Source: Apoda limacodes (Eukaryota > Arthropoda > Insecta > Lepidoptera > Limacodidae). Taken from it: a stretch of 64,000 nt of DNA. The notes under the pieces are model-generated. The model was not told the DNA's origin. It did not search any database and saw only the letters and a program-made list of their open reading frames with translations. Below are positions 54,469 to 64,000 of the stretch, piece after piece (position 1 is the first letter of the stretch; each line of letters begins with the position of its first letter). The stretch spans positions 20,080,205-20,144,204 of the forward strand of contig OX291558.1 in the NCBI GenBank assembly GCA_946406115.1, written 5' to 3'. A program made the position numbers and the translations under genes.

Positions 54469-55548
54469 ATATCGCCGCGATACTGTAATATTTATTGTAC
54501 TCTTACAACACTGCTTCCGATAGCAGTGTATCTAGATTAAGACGTGGGATAGAATAATATACCCGCATTGCCACTTCTCAAAGGGGGATTGTGGCACACC
54601 AACCATTAGAATTAACAATTTTGTGGTACATGTAATAAAATACATAGCATACAATTTATACATATTCATTAAAATGTGCGCAGCTTTAAAGCGATGTTGT
54701 TATTTATAATTAGAATTGTGCTCTAGATTTTTTTATTCCTGACTTAAATTTAGAATAGATAGATTGTTTCGCGGTGGATTCATAAAATAAATGATTAGTA
54801 AAAGTGTTTAATTTGATTTTCTCTGGTTTGTTGTTTTATAATAAAATTCGAGAAGCAGATCGCTAAATGTGTCGTGTGAGATCATCGCTCCACCAGTAGC
54901 GAATTTAAAGCCCTCAATAAAGAAGCATTTTATGAGACAACACTCAATTTTGTTGTGTGCTACTGGTTAACGTTGTTGTCCTAAAGCTGGGAACTATAAT
55001 GAAATACCTATCCCGATTGCCCGAATCTTGTTATACAGAGATAAACCTATATTATTGATATCTTGTTTTTAAAGTGTAAGTAACTGCAAGTTCCTTGCCG
55101 ACTCTTCTTAATAGGGACCAACATTGTGATATTTCTCACAACTAGTGTAGAAAAATAATGACATTTGGGAATTCAAAGACTTTTAACTTTAAATTTGTTT
55201 TTATTATAATTTTATTCTGGTATATTAGTAACAATAAAATTAAGGCGAGAATTTCCGAACAAAAATCCCGACATTTTGGTTAAGACCTTGAGCCTAAACC
55301 AAAAATTGCCAATTATTACCTTTATATAGTATTTTCTGAAAAAGAAACACTTATGCGGCGATAAAACTTCCTGCCGGTGAATTTTCAAATTATTTTGTGT
55401 AATAAAGACTTTTATTGGAAGTTAAAATTTTTTAACTTTAAACGAGGATTTTTGTATTTTTTTCTGAAAATTAATAACAGCGTATATCGTTTACTTTGTA
55501 CAGTAAATAGTAGTAATAACACTGTCCCAATCCTTTTTATCTTGCAAC
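54469..55548. other. Unassigned AT-rich DNA
   Basis: Nothing recognised; ATGTGTCGTGTGAGATCATCG near 54867 resembles a stretch near 42620 (ATGTGTCACCGTGAGATCATCG), a possible shared old repeat. Confidence 0.35.
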
Positions 55549-55800
55549 TTTAATCAATCAATCCGCCTATGGCAGTCCACTGTTGGGCATGGGCCTTTTC
55601 ATATGATCGCCACCACACCTGGTCCTCTGCTTTTTTCATCCTGCCACTTCCTGCTCTAGCTACCTTCTTCAGGTCATCGGTCCACCTGGCTAGAAGGTGA
55701 CCCACACTGGATACGCTGCGCTTTCCGTGTCAGAGCTATCTGCCCCAACGGCCATCGGTTTTGCGATAAAAATTACCTGCCTTTGGCCACTCCAGTATTT
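55549..55800 (-). pseudogene. RTE-type LINE, 3' terminal end
   Basis: Minus strand: a KTDGRWGR block, ARWTDDLKKVARAGSG near 55670, WWRSYEKAHAQQWTAIG near 55575-55620, then a short GATT-type tail at 55549-55560. It is homologous to the element end at 622-1210 but a different subfamily. Confidence 0.8.
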
Positions 55801-55804
55801 AAAT

Positions 55805-56125
55805 ATGTATTTCTATTGCAAATATCTTTGTTGCCGCTATAACAACAAATACTAAAAAACAGAATAAAATAATTATTTGAGTGGGCTCCCATACATCAAA
55901 CGTGATTTTTTTGCTCGATTTTGCTCGAAATCGATAACGGCACTAGACGCTTAAAAAAATCACAGAATATTTAGTTATATAGTCACTTTATAAATAAATA
56001 ATTAAATTAGAATAAAACAAATATTTAAGGGGGCTACCATACAACAAACGTGATTTTTTTTGCTGTTTTTATAGATAATGGTACGGAACCCTTCGTGCGC
56101 GAGTCCGACTCGCACTTGGGCAAGA
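55805..56125 (+). mobile_element. CCGGCCAAGTGCGAG-class element, CATACAACAAACG subtype, copy 1
   Basis: GTTGCCGCTATAACAACAAA, TACTAAAAAACAGAATAAAA, two CCATAC(A)ACAAACGTGA blocks about 130 bp apart and the terminus TACGGAACCCTTCGTGCGCG, then AGTCCGACTCGCACTTGGG. The 5' end is missing. Confidence 0.75.
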
Positions 56126-56838
56126 AGGGTTTCTTTCTCCGTGCGAACGAGTAATTCTAAGTTAGAACATTTTAATAATAAGCAAAAGTAGTTTTAAGAT
56201 TTTTGTAACCAATAACTTTGAAACACCACAACCAAAAATATAAATTATATCAGATTTATAGTACGTAGAGGTATACAATCAATGAAAGTTTATTATGTCG
56301 AAGAAAACTATTATATTGACTGTCTATTGACCTACTTTTATAATATGATGATTGTAATTTGTATGTGTAAGGATTTAAAACGGTGCATTTGTATGCAATG
56401 CGGCATTGTGGGCCATACCTACCGTAGGAGTCAAAATATGACGTCAACCGATGCACTGACATCTCTTTCTCTTTAATTTTCTAAGACACAGGAAGAAATA
56501 AGACGGAAATAAACGAATGCGTAAAGTGAAATAGAACACAGAACCTATAAGTAGATGATGTCACGTCTCTAATGATGAGTCAAACTTGTGCAGTTATTCG
56601 AAGTGATTTATCATTTTTCAGTTACAATTTACAACTGTTAATAAACAGTTGAAATTCGTTAGTGAATGGATGTTAGTTTGTTAGAAATCAGGTATTGTGA
56701 GAGTTCAATCAACGGCCGCATAATGTCCGATTTGATTCGAAAAGCAAAGATATTAGGCTAGGTCACGTAAATTTGTAGCAATTTTTGTGCAAATAAAAGT
56801 AAAATATAACATTTGAAGAATTTAAAAATTATATGTTG
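56126..56838. other. Unassigned AT-rich DNA
   Basis: Overlapping frames on opposite strands at 56256-56476 have no supporting motif. Confidence 0.4.
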
Positions 56839-57055
56839 CTAGTGTTTGTCCGCGGCTCCGCCTGCCCTAAATTTGGGTATCGTCGTAAGATTCTTACGGA
56901 AATAAAATAAAGAAGTTAGTTATAGTGAGTTATAGCTGTAGCTATACTTAGTCCGTTCGATTGGAATTTGGTTAAAGTTATCACAGCGGAAACTTTTGAA
57001 TTTTCCGGGATAAAAATAATTTTAGCTCAATCAAACAAACAAAGGCACTAACAAT
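56839..57055 (-). mobile_element. Lep1-type Helitron-like element, minus strand, 5'-truncated
   Basis: CTAG at 56839, then TCCGCGGCTCCGCCTGCCCT, TAGCTGTAGCTATACTTAGT and TTGAATTTTCCGGGATAAAA in reverse. It loses similarity near 57050. Confidence 0.75.
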
Positions 57056-57835
57056 TTTTTTATCAATTCAATATCAATTACTAATGATTTCAATTTTCGG
57101 ACCTATTATAATAAGTCAAGGAAAGTTAAAAAGTAAGTCAATGAATATAACAAAAAACGGTTAAAAGGTTAAAAGTCCATACAAAGATGAGAAGTTTTGA
57201 AGCGTACATGACATAGTAATGCAGATGTAAATGCCACTGTGTAAAGCTTTTTGTACAGTTATATGCACATTGTTAGAATTACAGATATTAGTGTTCTGGC
57301 TTATATCCCAACTTAATGATAAATATCTGGATATATAATACCTCCTTAACAATTTAATAACGATGGCTAAAAAGGCACGCTAAATGGAATAACATTAACC
57401 AAGTAAATAGGTTGGTTCTTTTGCAGTACATGGTATTTTCCTAAGTCTAAAAGATTTTAACTGACGAATATATTGTAAGAGAAAAGTTTGTAAAGATAAA
57501 AGGAAAAAAGATAGATCATGACGTGAAAAAAAAACAAACTTTGGAGATGCCATTGTAAGTATAAATAAAAAATACGCAGACTTCGTTTATATCCCATAAG
57601 TTCAGTCTTACCTGGCGAAATTATTAGTGGCAGGTTCTTTAGACCTTGTTATAAAATATATCCATTTTTCAATAAGTGAAAGGATCTAAATGACAAAAAC
57701 AAATATTGATGGCAGTCCAAATTTTAGTAGAGTTTTGGGCTTTTATAAACGCTATATGTATGTTAATGAAAAACATAATATTTAAACGTATCCACCCAGC
57801 TAAAGATTGAATCATGTGAAAGCCAGATGAACTTG
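57056..57835. other. Unassigned AT-rich DNA
   Basis: No gene or shared repeat recognised. Confidence 0.4.
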
Positions 57836-58060
57836 CTAACAAGAAAAGACATCAGTTTTGCTTATTATATCATAGTGCCCGCGTACAATGCGAAGTGCAG
57901 CCTTGACCGATTTAGATTTATCTCTTACACTCGTAGGTGGAGAGCTTTTAGATTCTGCATTAACGTCACAGTACACGCAGAGATCAGTAAAACCACGTAA
58001 AACAAGTTTTTTAATTCCTATAATAAAGAAACTGCAACAACTCTTAAAAATACCGGTCAA
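57836..58060 (-). CDS. Unidentified coding-like segment, possible terminal exon
   Basis: On the minus strand, after TTTCTTTATTATAG (acceptor-like), about 65 codons read with balanced composition: LVLRGFTDLCVYCDVNAESK, SSPPTSVRDKSKSV and KAALRIVRGHYDIISKTD, ending VFSC and a stop. A C-x2-C pair is present. I do not recognise the family. The upstream side (58060-58095) is a CCGGCCAAGTGCGAG-class fragment, so any earlier exon would lie beyond it. Confidence 0.3.
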   Translation of the reverse strand: MTGIFKSCCSFFIIGIKKLVLRGFTDLCVYCDVNAESKSSPPTSVRDKSKSVKAALRIVRGHYDIISKTDVFSC

Positions 58061-59837
58061 ATGTGAGTCAGACTCGCGCACCGAGGGTTTGAGTTGACAA
58101 ACTTAACTTTGCCGTCCCCAGACATCGACATTGGTCGCGGTTAATTTACCAACTGCAAATAAGTTTATAATCATCGTACTTAACTCATAGAAAATAGGTA
58201 CAGAATTTCGGAACAAGTTATACCAGGAGCTAATCATGAACAGGGTAATCACGACAGAAGCGCAGTAAACATGCGCTAATTACGCAACTGTGCAATTTAT
58301 TGACAGGACAATTTTGGAATTAAATTGCACTCAATGCCATTGCACGACAGTGCGTAGTTTTCGGTCCACAGTTTATAATTTTAACGTCATCGCTTCAGTT
58401 ACCGTTCTGGTCATTTACTGTGGTCAAATAGACAAAATTATGTTTACCTAATACTTGCGCTATACATAGATTCATAGGTTAAAACATTTTATAGGGATAT
58501 TGTCGCACGAGTATTCAACAGTCACAAATGCTCAAAAATGTGTTTCTTAAAGCTGTTGGCTTTAGGTACCTACACTAGTAAGAGCAAAGAGCTAATCTTA
58601 AGGACCCAGAAATAGGATACGAGGTTTCCAATAAGTATGACATACTCAACCCCCAGATTTAAATTGCTGATTTTTTTTGGTACGATAGTCATGCGTATTC
58701 CTTGTGAACATCAACTGGCAATAAAGTACCTACATATTACGAATTCAAATATACAGCCATGTTACAGATAGATGGAAAGCGTGGGTAAGTAATACCACAG
58801 ACTATATAATACTACCTATACTAGTTGTAATACCATTTGTTTATACTGTGATTAATACTCTGGTAATAGGGCACTGTTAGTTTGCTTTAGGTACGGAATA
58901 AAAAATACGATAAATTTTTTTACATGCTGCCTAAAGTCATATGTTACGCAAATCAAAATTTGTAAAAGCTATCATTTTTTTCCTAATAAAATATTTTAAA
59001 AAGCTTTGAAACAATACTATGCGTACAGCATTTGCGCATCATGCGACAATCTGTCTTATAAACTAGCATTACGAAACGCTTCGCACACACCAACAGCACT
59101 GCATCGCATTCGCGTAGGTTTGTTTGCACCCAGCGTCGCACTGAGGTCATCCACAAACGCGTCTCGCGGCATTTCTCGGAAAACATTCGCAGCTTGTGTT
59201 GTATCTTTTCTTTGACAGAGATAATATTGATATTATTCATGTCGAGTTATGAAACTAATATAAGTTTATATTTTCAAGCGTTGTGAATCACAACTAGGTC
59301 GCTGAACGTCTACGCATTGCGCCTGCTGGGAGTGAAGGAAAACACCTTGAAGCATTTAAATGCTAATTTTAAAAAATCGAATGATACATCACTAGATAAA
59401 AATATCAAAATTAGTTATCATGGAGTTTTAAAATTATTTTACTGATTTAGTTCTACTGTTTAAATGCAATTATTTATGTAGATTGTAGATTAGTGTATCA
59501 CTGTGTATAGTGTGAGTGTAGCCATAGAAATAGTTGCGTTGTTCACAACTTCACGAATTATTATCTTAGTAGGTACAAGTCTAACCTTGTTTCGCAACTT
59601 TGTTTGACAGACTTCCAAATAATTTAAGCTATATAAGAAGAAATGTGTTTTTTTTAAAAAAAGGACACTAGGAAGAATTAAGAAGCTAAGATTAGATTTT
59701 TACTTAAATATGCTTGTAATATGATCATTATTTTAACGACCTTATTTGAGCAAAGTGGACCAGGAGCCCTCAAAGCTGTATGAAACTTCATTGCTGGTGA
59801 GTTTTAGTCACTGATAATTTCCTTGGAAATTTCATAA
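58061..59837. other. Unassigned DNA with a CpG-rich patch
   Basis: A GTCAAATGTGAGTCAGACTC then GCGCACCGAGGGTTT fragment of the CCGGCCAAGTGCGAG class lies at 58045-58095. A patch at 59020-59190 is rich in CG-containing words and has overlapping frames on both strands; no family recognised. Confidence 0.35.
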
Positions 59838-60261
59838 TTGTTCTCCGCCCTGACAGTACACAGCTGCACAGGTCCAAACATCAGGTCAATTCGTTACCAT
59901 TGCCCCACCTGCAAAAAAACTACTACCGTGGGAATTCTCTATCGTGTTAAAATTCGTTTTGTTCTTCCAGCTATCCCTATTACAAAAATACCCCGTTACA
60001 ACGTGAAGTATATAATAGCCAACAAACAAACTGACCTATGCTCTTATATTATACTAGTTAGTATAAGTGTTATAGTCGCAGTAACCGTAAATTATTTAGA
60101 ATTCAACAAATGGAACTGGTGACATCATGGCTGACTTGACATTGCATCATGCGTTCCGCTTCTTACATTATGGTTTGGCGCCATAAAGCTAAACGGTTGT
60201 TAACAAAAATGTTTTTAAATATTAACTTAATAAAATAATATTTAAAGGAATTTATATTTTT

Positions 60262-60505
60262 GGACATTATACACAGCGCCATCAAACTTGTACTATAGAT
60301 ACCAGACAATGATATCACCCAATATAAATATATATCACCCAACCACATATATATGAACACATAGATAGAAGAGTTTATAAAAACACCTAATCTCGAAACA
60401 AAAAATTAATGTTTATCACATAAAATGTTTGTCTTGTGCGGGAATCACCCACGCCCCTTGATTCTGCAGTTGGGTCATTTCTCACTGAGCCCCGGAGCCG
60501 ACTTT
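60262..60505 (-). mobile_element. tRNA-derived SINE, copy 4
   Basis: TGGACATTATACACAGCGCC at the distal end and the reversed B-box region CTTGTGCGGGAATCACCCAC near 60432. Same family as 43082, 46112 and 46860. Confidence 0.8.
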
Positions 60506-61404
60506 TTTTAAATTTTACTCCTGTGTTTAAGCTTGAATTTACACATATAAAATTCCTTGTCCTGAATGACTGACGGGTCAACTCACAACCTAAACCGCTG
60601 ATCGTAGAGACCTAAGGAAAGTTTCTGAATTAGGACAACCCTTTCACGATAGGTTGATGCGGCAGTTGTTTTAAAAAAAAGAAATAAATAATGTCTTTTC
60701 TGCAAGTTTTTTCTTTAACTGTTAAACGAAAGCCTGGAAAAAACACACAATACAATAGAGTACTCATATATACCGACTGGAGGTTATTGCCTGTTGGTTA
60801 AACCCAAAACATGATTGGGTATACTTTGCTTGAAAGATTTGTTTTTGAAATATGCTCCTCAAAGTTACTTTAGGAGGTTTTACAGATTTTACTCAAAACC
60901 TATCAAAGATAAGCTAAAAATTATTTTAAACATACCATAAGCTTAGCGTAAGGTATGGTCGTGACGTAGTTATATTTATGAAAATTTTTGTTATTAATTT
61001 TTAAACATATACCTACTTTTCGATATTTTTATATTTTCTTTACTAATCTTGCTTCTACAGTCTTGCATATTGTTAAATTAATCAAAAATCGCCATAAAAT
61101 AAACAGCGGAAACTCCACTTACTGTCTCACTCAACGGCATACCACCATACGGCGTACCATTAGTGTGGACCAACTCCACCCAACTTAATGAGTGCCCATT
61201 TAAATATCTGGTGTGACATAATATTATGGTCAATGATGCGTACGACGGTCGTACTAACAAATCATACCTACTACAGGTAGTTGTATGCACTACGTAACAT
61301 AAATACGTATGTTATAAAAATGACTTAAAGATTTACTTTAATTTTTTTTAAATTTTATGAAAAAATTGGATGTGTTAGTATGTTTATCTTCATGGTTTTA
61401 TTCC
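60506..61404. other. Unassigned AT-rich DNA
   Basis: Nothing recognised. Confidence 0.4.
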
Positions 61405-61510
61405 TCAGAAGAGGATAACCAATGGATGACAATCATGTCAGAGATTTTCAACAACCACTTCGCTCCTGCATAACAGAAGGTGAGCCCAGCTCGTACTTCT
61501 GATGCTGAGT
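61405..61510 (+). repeat. TCCTGCGTGACAGG repeat family, copy 5
   Basis: CTCAGAAGAGGATAACCAAT, then CAACAACCACTTCGCTCCTG, ACAGAAGGTGAGCCCAGC and CTTCTGATGCTGAGT. Confidence 0.65.
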
Positions 61511-62924
61511 ATTGGACTAAAAAGGCTTAAATGGAAATAGAAAAGACCAGGGACAGCATAATATACCCCCAATGCCAGTTTTTGACGTACTATAAAAAAA
61601 GGCAAGATTCGGCCAAAAACATTTTTGAGCATTTTATTTTGCGAATAACACTTTGCGAAACTAATTTTTGTTATGAAACTAATATACCTATTTATGCGTC
61701 CCCGCCCACGTAGTCGGGATACAACAAAATTGTATTATATTATGTGAAAAGGACTTATTTTCAAAGGAAATCGGCTTTTTCTTAACGTCATAAAAATAGC
61801 ATTTCTATTTTTTGTAGATGACTTAACAAACAGACAACTGTTATTTGTTATGCAAGGCTGTAAAGTTGCTTTTTGGCGTGAGTGCCTTTATTGAATACTC
61901 AGCAAGAGAGTTAAAAAATTGAATCCTAAGCAAAGCGAGGGATACTAAGGCACGAAACTAAAAAAAAAACCGGCCGTGCGAAACACACAATGTTTCATCT
62001 TAATACAGCGAGGAAAACATATACAAGATACAAAAAAAACAAAAATTAGTGTTTAATTAGTTATAAATGGAACAAATATACTTATTTTAAACAGTTTAAT
62101 TAAGTATTGATAACATAATAACATTATAAGTCTCTGAAATAGGTTGAGCTCTTTTTGTATGACTGCATGTACTTAGGCAACAAATCGCACGCTCAGTGGT
62201 ACTTACCTATTTTTCGCGGGTAAACTTAGGTATTTTGCGTCACTGGTGGAGTGATTCGTAACTTTAAGTTTATTAAGTAAATGTAAAATGTTTATAGTCA
62301 AAACAACCAAAATGATGTACTTTAAATGATTACTACGTAATTCCAAATAAATGTTCCTTTTTATAAGGTGTGTTCCGAATTTGCACCATACAATTTTAAA
62401 ATCCTTAAAATAAAAATTATACTTAAAGCTTATTTTTTTCTTGTTGTATTTGATAATTTAACAAACTTCAATACATTATCTATTAAATAACATTAAACAA
62501 AACATTATCTTTAATGCAATAGTATTTAAACTAAAGTGTTATTTACGGATCACTTATGTATAAAGTTGTACGGACGAACCGCATTTCGGACGGTTTCGTT
62601 ATGTTTGTTTTTGTAGAATTTAAAAAAAAAAAAACCTTTTGTAGGCAAGTGGATAAAGTAGTCTTTTCCACGCAGATTTTAAACGATAAAGTGAGCCTTT
62701 CCGGGCCAGTGAGATGAAACAATATTTTAAAGCTCGAGTAGTACATTCAATGTTTGTTTTAAACCTTTATTAGCCTGATCTAGCTAACACCCCAACTTCG
62801 ATCGCGTGTGACCCAATATGACAATTTTTGCCATACCTGGATCATTAAATTAATTTGAGTCGTATTTACTAAACATATTTAAAGTTATCCTTGCAAAAAG
62901 AAAATTTTATTTAGGTACTATGGG
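61511..62924. other. Unassigned AT-rich DNA
   Basis: An AAAAAAAACCGGCCGTGCGA stub of the CCGGCCAAGTGCGAG class lies near 61962. No gene recognised. Confidence 0.4.
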
Positions 62925-63295
62925 CTTCTAACAAAACGGCACCCTATTAGTAAGACTCCGCTGTCCGTCTCAGGCTGTATCTCTTGAACCGTGATAGTTA
63001 GACAGTTGAAATTTTCTGTTGCCGCTATATCAACAAATACTAGAAAACAGAATAAAATTAATACTTGAGGAGCCCTCCCATACAACAAACATGGTTCTTT
63101 GCTCGATATTGATAACGGAAATATTCACAGAATATTAAGTTATATATTCGCTGAAAAAATAAACAATTAAATTAAAATAGAACAAATATTTAAGGGGGGC
63201 TCCCATACAACAAACGTGTTTTTTTTCCCTTTTTTGGTGGTAATGGGTAAAAAATAAACCCTTGTGCGCGACTCCGACTCGCACTTCGCCAATTT
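62925..63295 (+). mobile_element. CCGGCCAAGTGCGAG-class element, CATACAACAAACG subtype, copy 2 (longer)
   Basis: GGCACCCTATTAGTAAGACT, CCGCTGTCCGTCTCAGGCTG and CTTGAACCGTGATAGTTAGA give the left part missing from the copy at 55805. The rest (GTTGCCGCTATATCAACAAA, two CCCATACAACAAAC blocks, GTGCGCGACTCCGACTCGCA) matches it. Confidence 0.75.
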
Positions 63296-63351
63296 TTAAT
63301 ATTCGTTTAAATGTATATAAACGTACATCCTGGATAGTACAAATTAAGATC

Positions 63352-63571
63352 CAATAAGTAAAAAAAAACAACGTACATTTGTTAGTAAAGCTCGACCAAT
63401 TTTACAAGAACATATTTCTAATGGTCTTTGGAAACGAGGGATGTCACAAGCAGAGGCAGTCATAAATTACATTAAAGAAAAATGGGGTACACGAAATCCG
63501 AAGCTCCATGATGACGTAACTAATCAGATGTTTTATGTTATATGTAATGCATCGTATAACGATATTAACTA
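63352..63571 (+). CDS. Unidentified coding-like frame cut at a Lep1 end
   Basis: From a stop near 63348 the frame is open for about 72 codons: KARPILQEHISNGLWKRGMS, QAEAVINYIKEKWGTRNPKL and HDDVTNQMFYVICNASYNDI. The usage is protein-like and unlike flanking DNA. Its stop TAG is part of the Helitron-type CTAG end at 63569-63572, so the original frame was probably longer and has been interrupted by that insertion. No family recognised; a domesticated or mobile gene fragment is possible. Confidence 0.35.
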
Positions 63572-63670
63572 GCTGCGCCCGCGACTTCGTCCGCGTGGAA
63601 CTTTAATCGTGGCTGGAAAGGTTGTTTCATACAAAAATATAAAAATGTGACCTACCTATTAAATAAAGCT
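63569..63670 (-). mobile_element. Lep1-type Helitron-like element, minus strand, 3' end
   Basis: CTAG after an A, then CTGCGCCCGCGACTTCGTCC and GCGTGGAACTTTAAT, a classic lepidopteran Lep1 3' end in reverse. Similarity fades near 63650. Confidence 0.75.
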
Positions 63671-63684
63671 TTATTATTTAACAA

Positions 63685-63775
63685 ATAAATGGTCAGCTAT
63701 TTTCCACTAAGCTGGCAAGCAAGCTTACGCTCCGCCTGTAGGCAAGGCATCACTCGCGCGTTTGCTAACCCCTCA
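63685..63775 (-). repeat. GCTTACCATCAG-type repeat, partial minus copy
   Basis: In reverse it reads GGGTTAGCAAACGCGCGAGT, GGCGGAGCGTAAGCTTGCTT, then GCCAGCTTAGTGG, matching the order at 20337-20456. Confidence 0.5.
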
Positions 63776-64000
63776 AAAATCTAAAAAGTTTGTTCTTGAA
63801 AACTTGAAATATTAAGGACATTAAAATTTCCTTTAAGAAATATGCACGAACTAAAACATTTACGAAACATTCTTATTGTTACTACGTACTCGTATGTACA
63901 AAATTTATCTATACACGTTCTTTGTTTCGTCCTCAGCAGTCAAAACGTACAAAAAGCAAGTCAGCAGTCAAAACGTCCAAAAAGCAAATCAGCTGGCAAA
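63776..64000. other. Unassigned DNA with a 26-27 bp direct repeat at the window edge
   Basis: CAGCAGTCAAAACGTACAAA ...AGCAAGT is followed directly by CAGCAGTCAAAACGTCCAAA ...AGCAAAT, a tandem pair at about 63936-63990 that may continue beyond the window. Confidence 0.6.

Noticed and set aside
58983..59240. Overlapping open frames on both strands in a CpG-richer patch
   Set aside because: Neither has family motifs, and overlapping frames on both strands fit a compositional effect.

Overview
This window looks like nuclear DNA of a moth or butterfly. It is strongly AT-rich, gene-poor and packed with interspersed repeats typical of Lepidoptera: Lep1-type Helitron-like elements, elements ending in CCGGCCAAGTGCGAG-like termini, tRNA-derived SINEs, and jockey-, RTE- and CR1-like LINE fragments. 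Nothing suggests a bacterium, organelle or virus. There is no CRISPR array and no intact tRNA or rRNA gene that I could see.

Only one host protein-coding gene is well supported. It is a secreted or surface-anchored leucine-rich-repeat protein on the minus strand (coding exons 11691-12708 and 5562-6364), most like the insect cell-adhesion protein connectin. Its two coding exons join in frame across a 5.3 kb intron to give 606 residues: signal peptide, N-terminal cysteine cluster, about ten repeats, LRRCT cap, low-complexity stalk and hydrophobic tail. A splice acceptor just upstream of the ATG implies a non-coding 5' exon. A CpG-rich, donor-bearing segment near 24478-24730 is a candidate for it.

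Layout. 1-5400 holds RTE, jockey and Copia relics. 5562-12733 is the connectin-like gene; its intron contains an antisense jockey-type LINE, Lep1 DNA, 5S-like repeats and a 190 bp direct duplication. 13003-17960 is the best preserved transposon, a two-ORF CR1-like LINE with one evident frameshift and a tail lying in an older repeat. 18000-36000 is mostly unassigned AT-rich DNA with Lep1 copies, a perfect-TIR MITE, a ~300 bp tandem array, one SINE and one orphan coding-like exon. 36400-41150 has two more LINE relics, the second with a cysteine cluster and a nuclease-like segment. 42000-50000 has SINEs, a LINE 3' end and two minisatellites, one of 57 bp units readable as a 19-residue repeat. 49900-56100 has RTE and jockey fragments. 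56100-64000 is repeat-dotted DNA with a few unidentified coding-like segments.

The genes do not form an operon or pathway: one host gene sits in a transposon graveyard. The observations most worth follow-up are the repeat family carrying a 5S rRNA-like internal segment, the orphan coding-like segments at 21355-21634, 48469-48694, 57836-58060 and 63352-63571 (the last cut at a Helitron-like end), the CpG-rich 62 bp sequence present twice, and the candidate distal connectin promoter.
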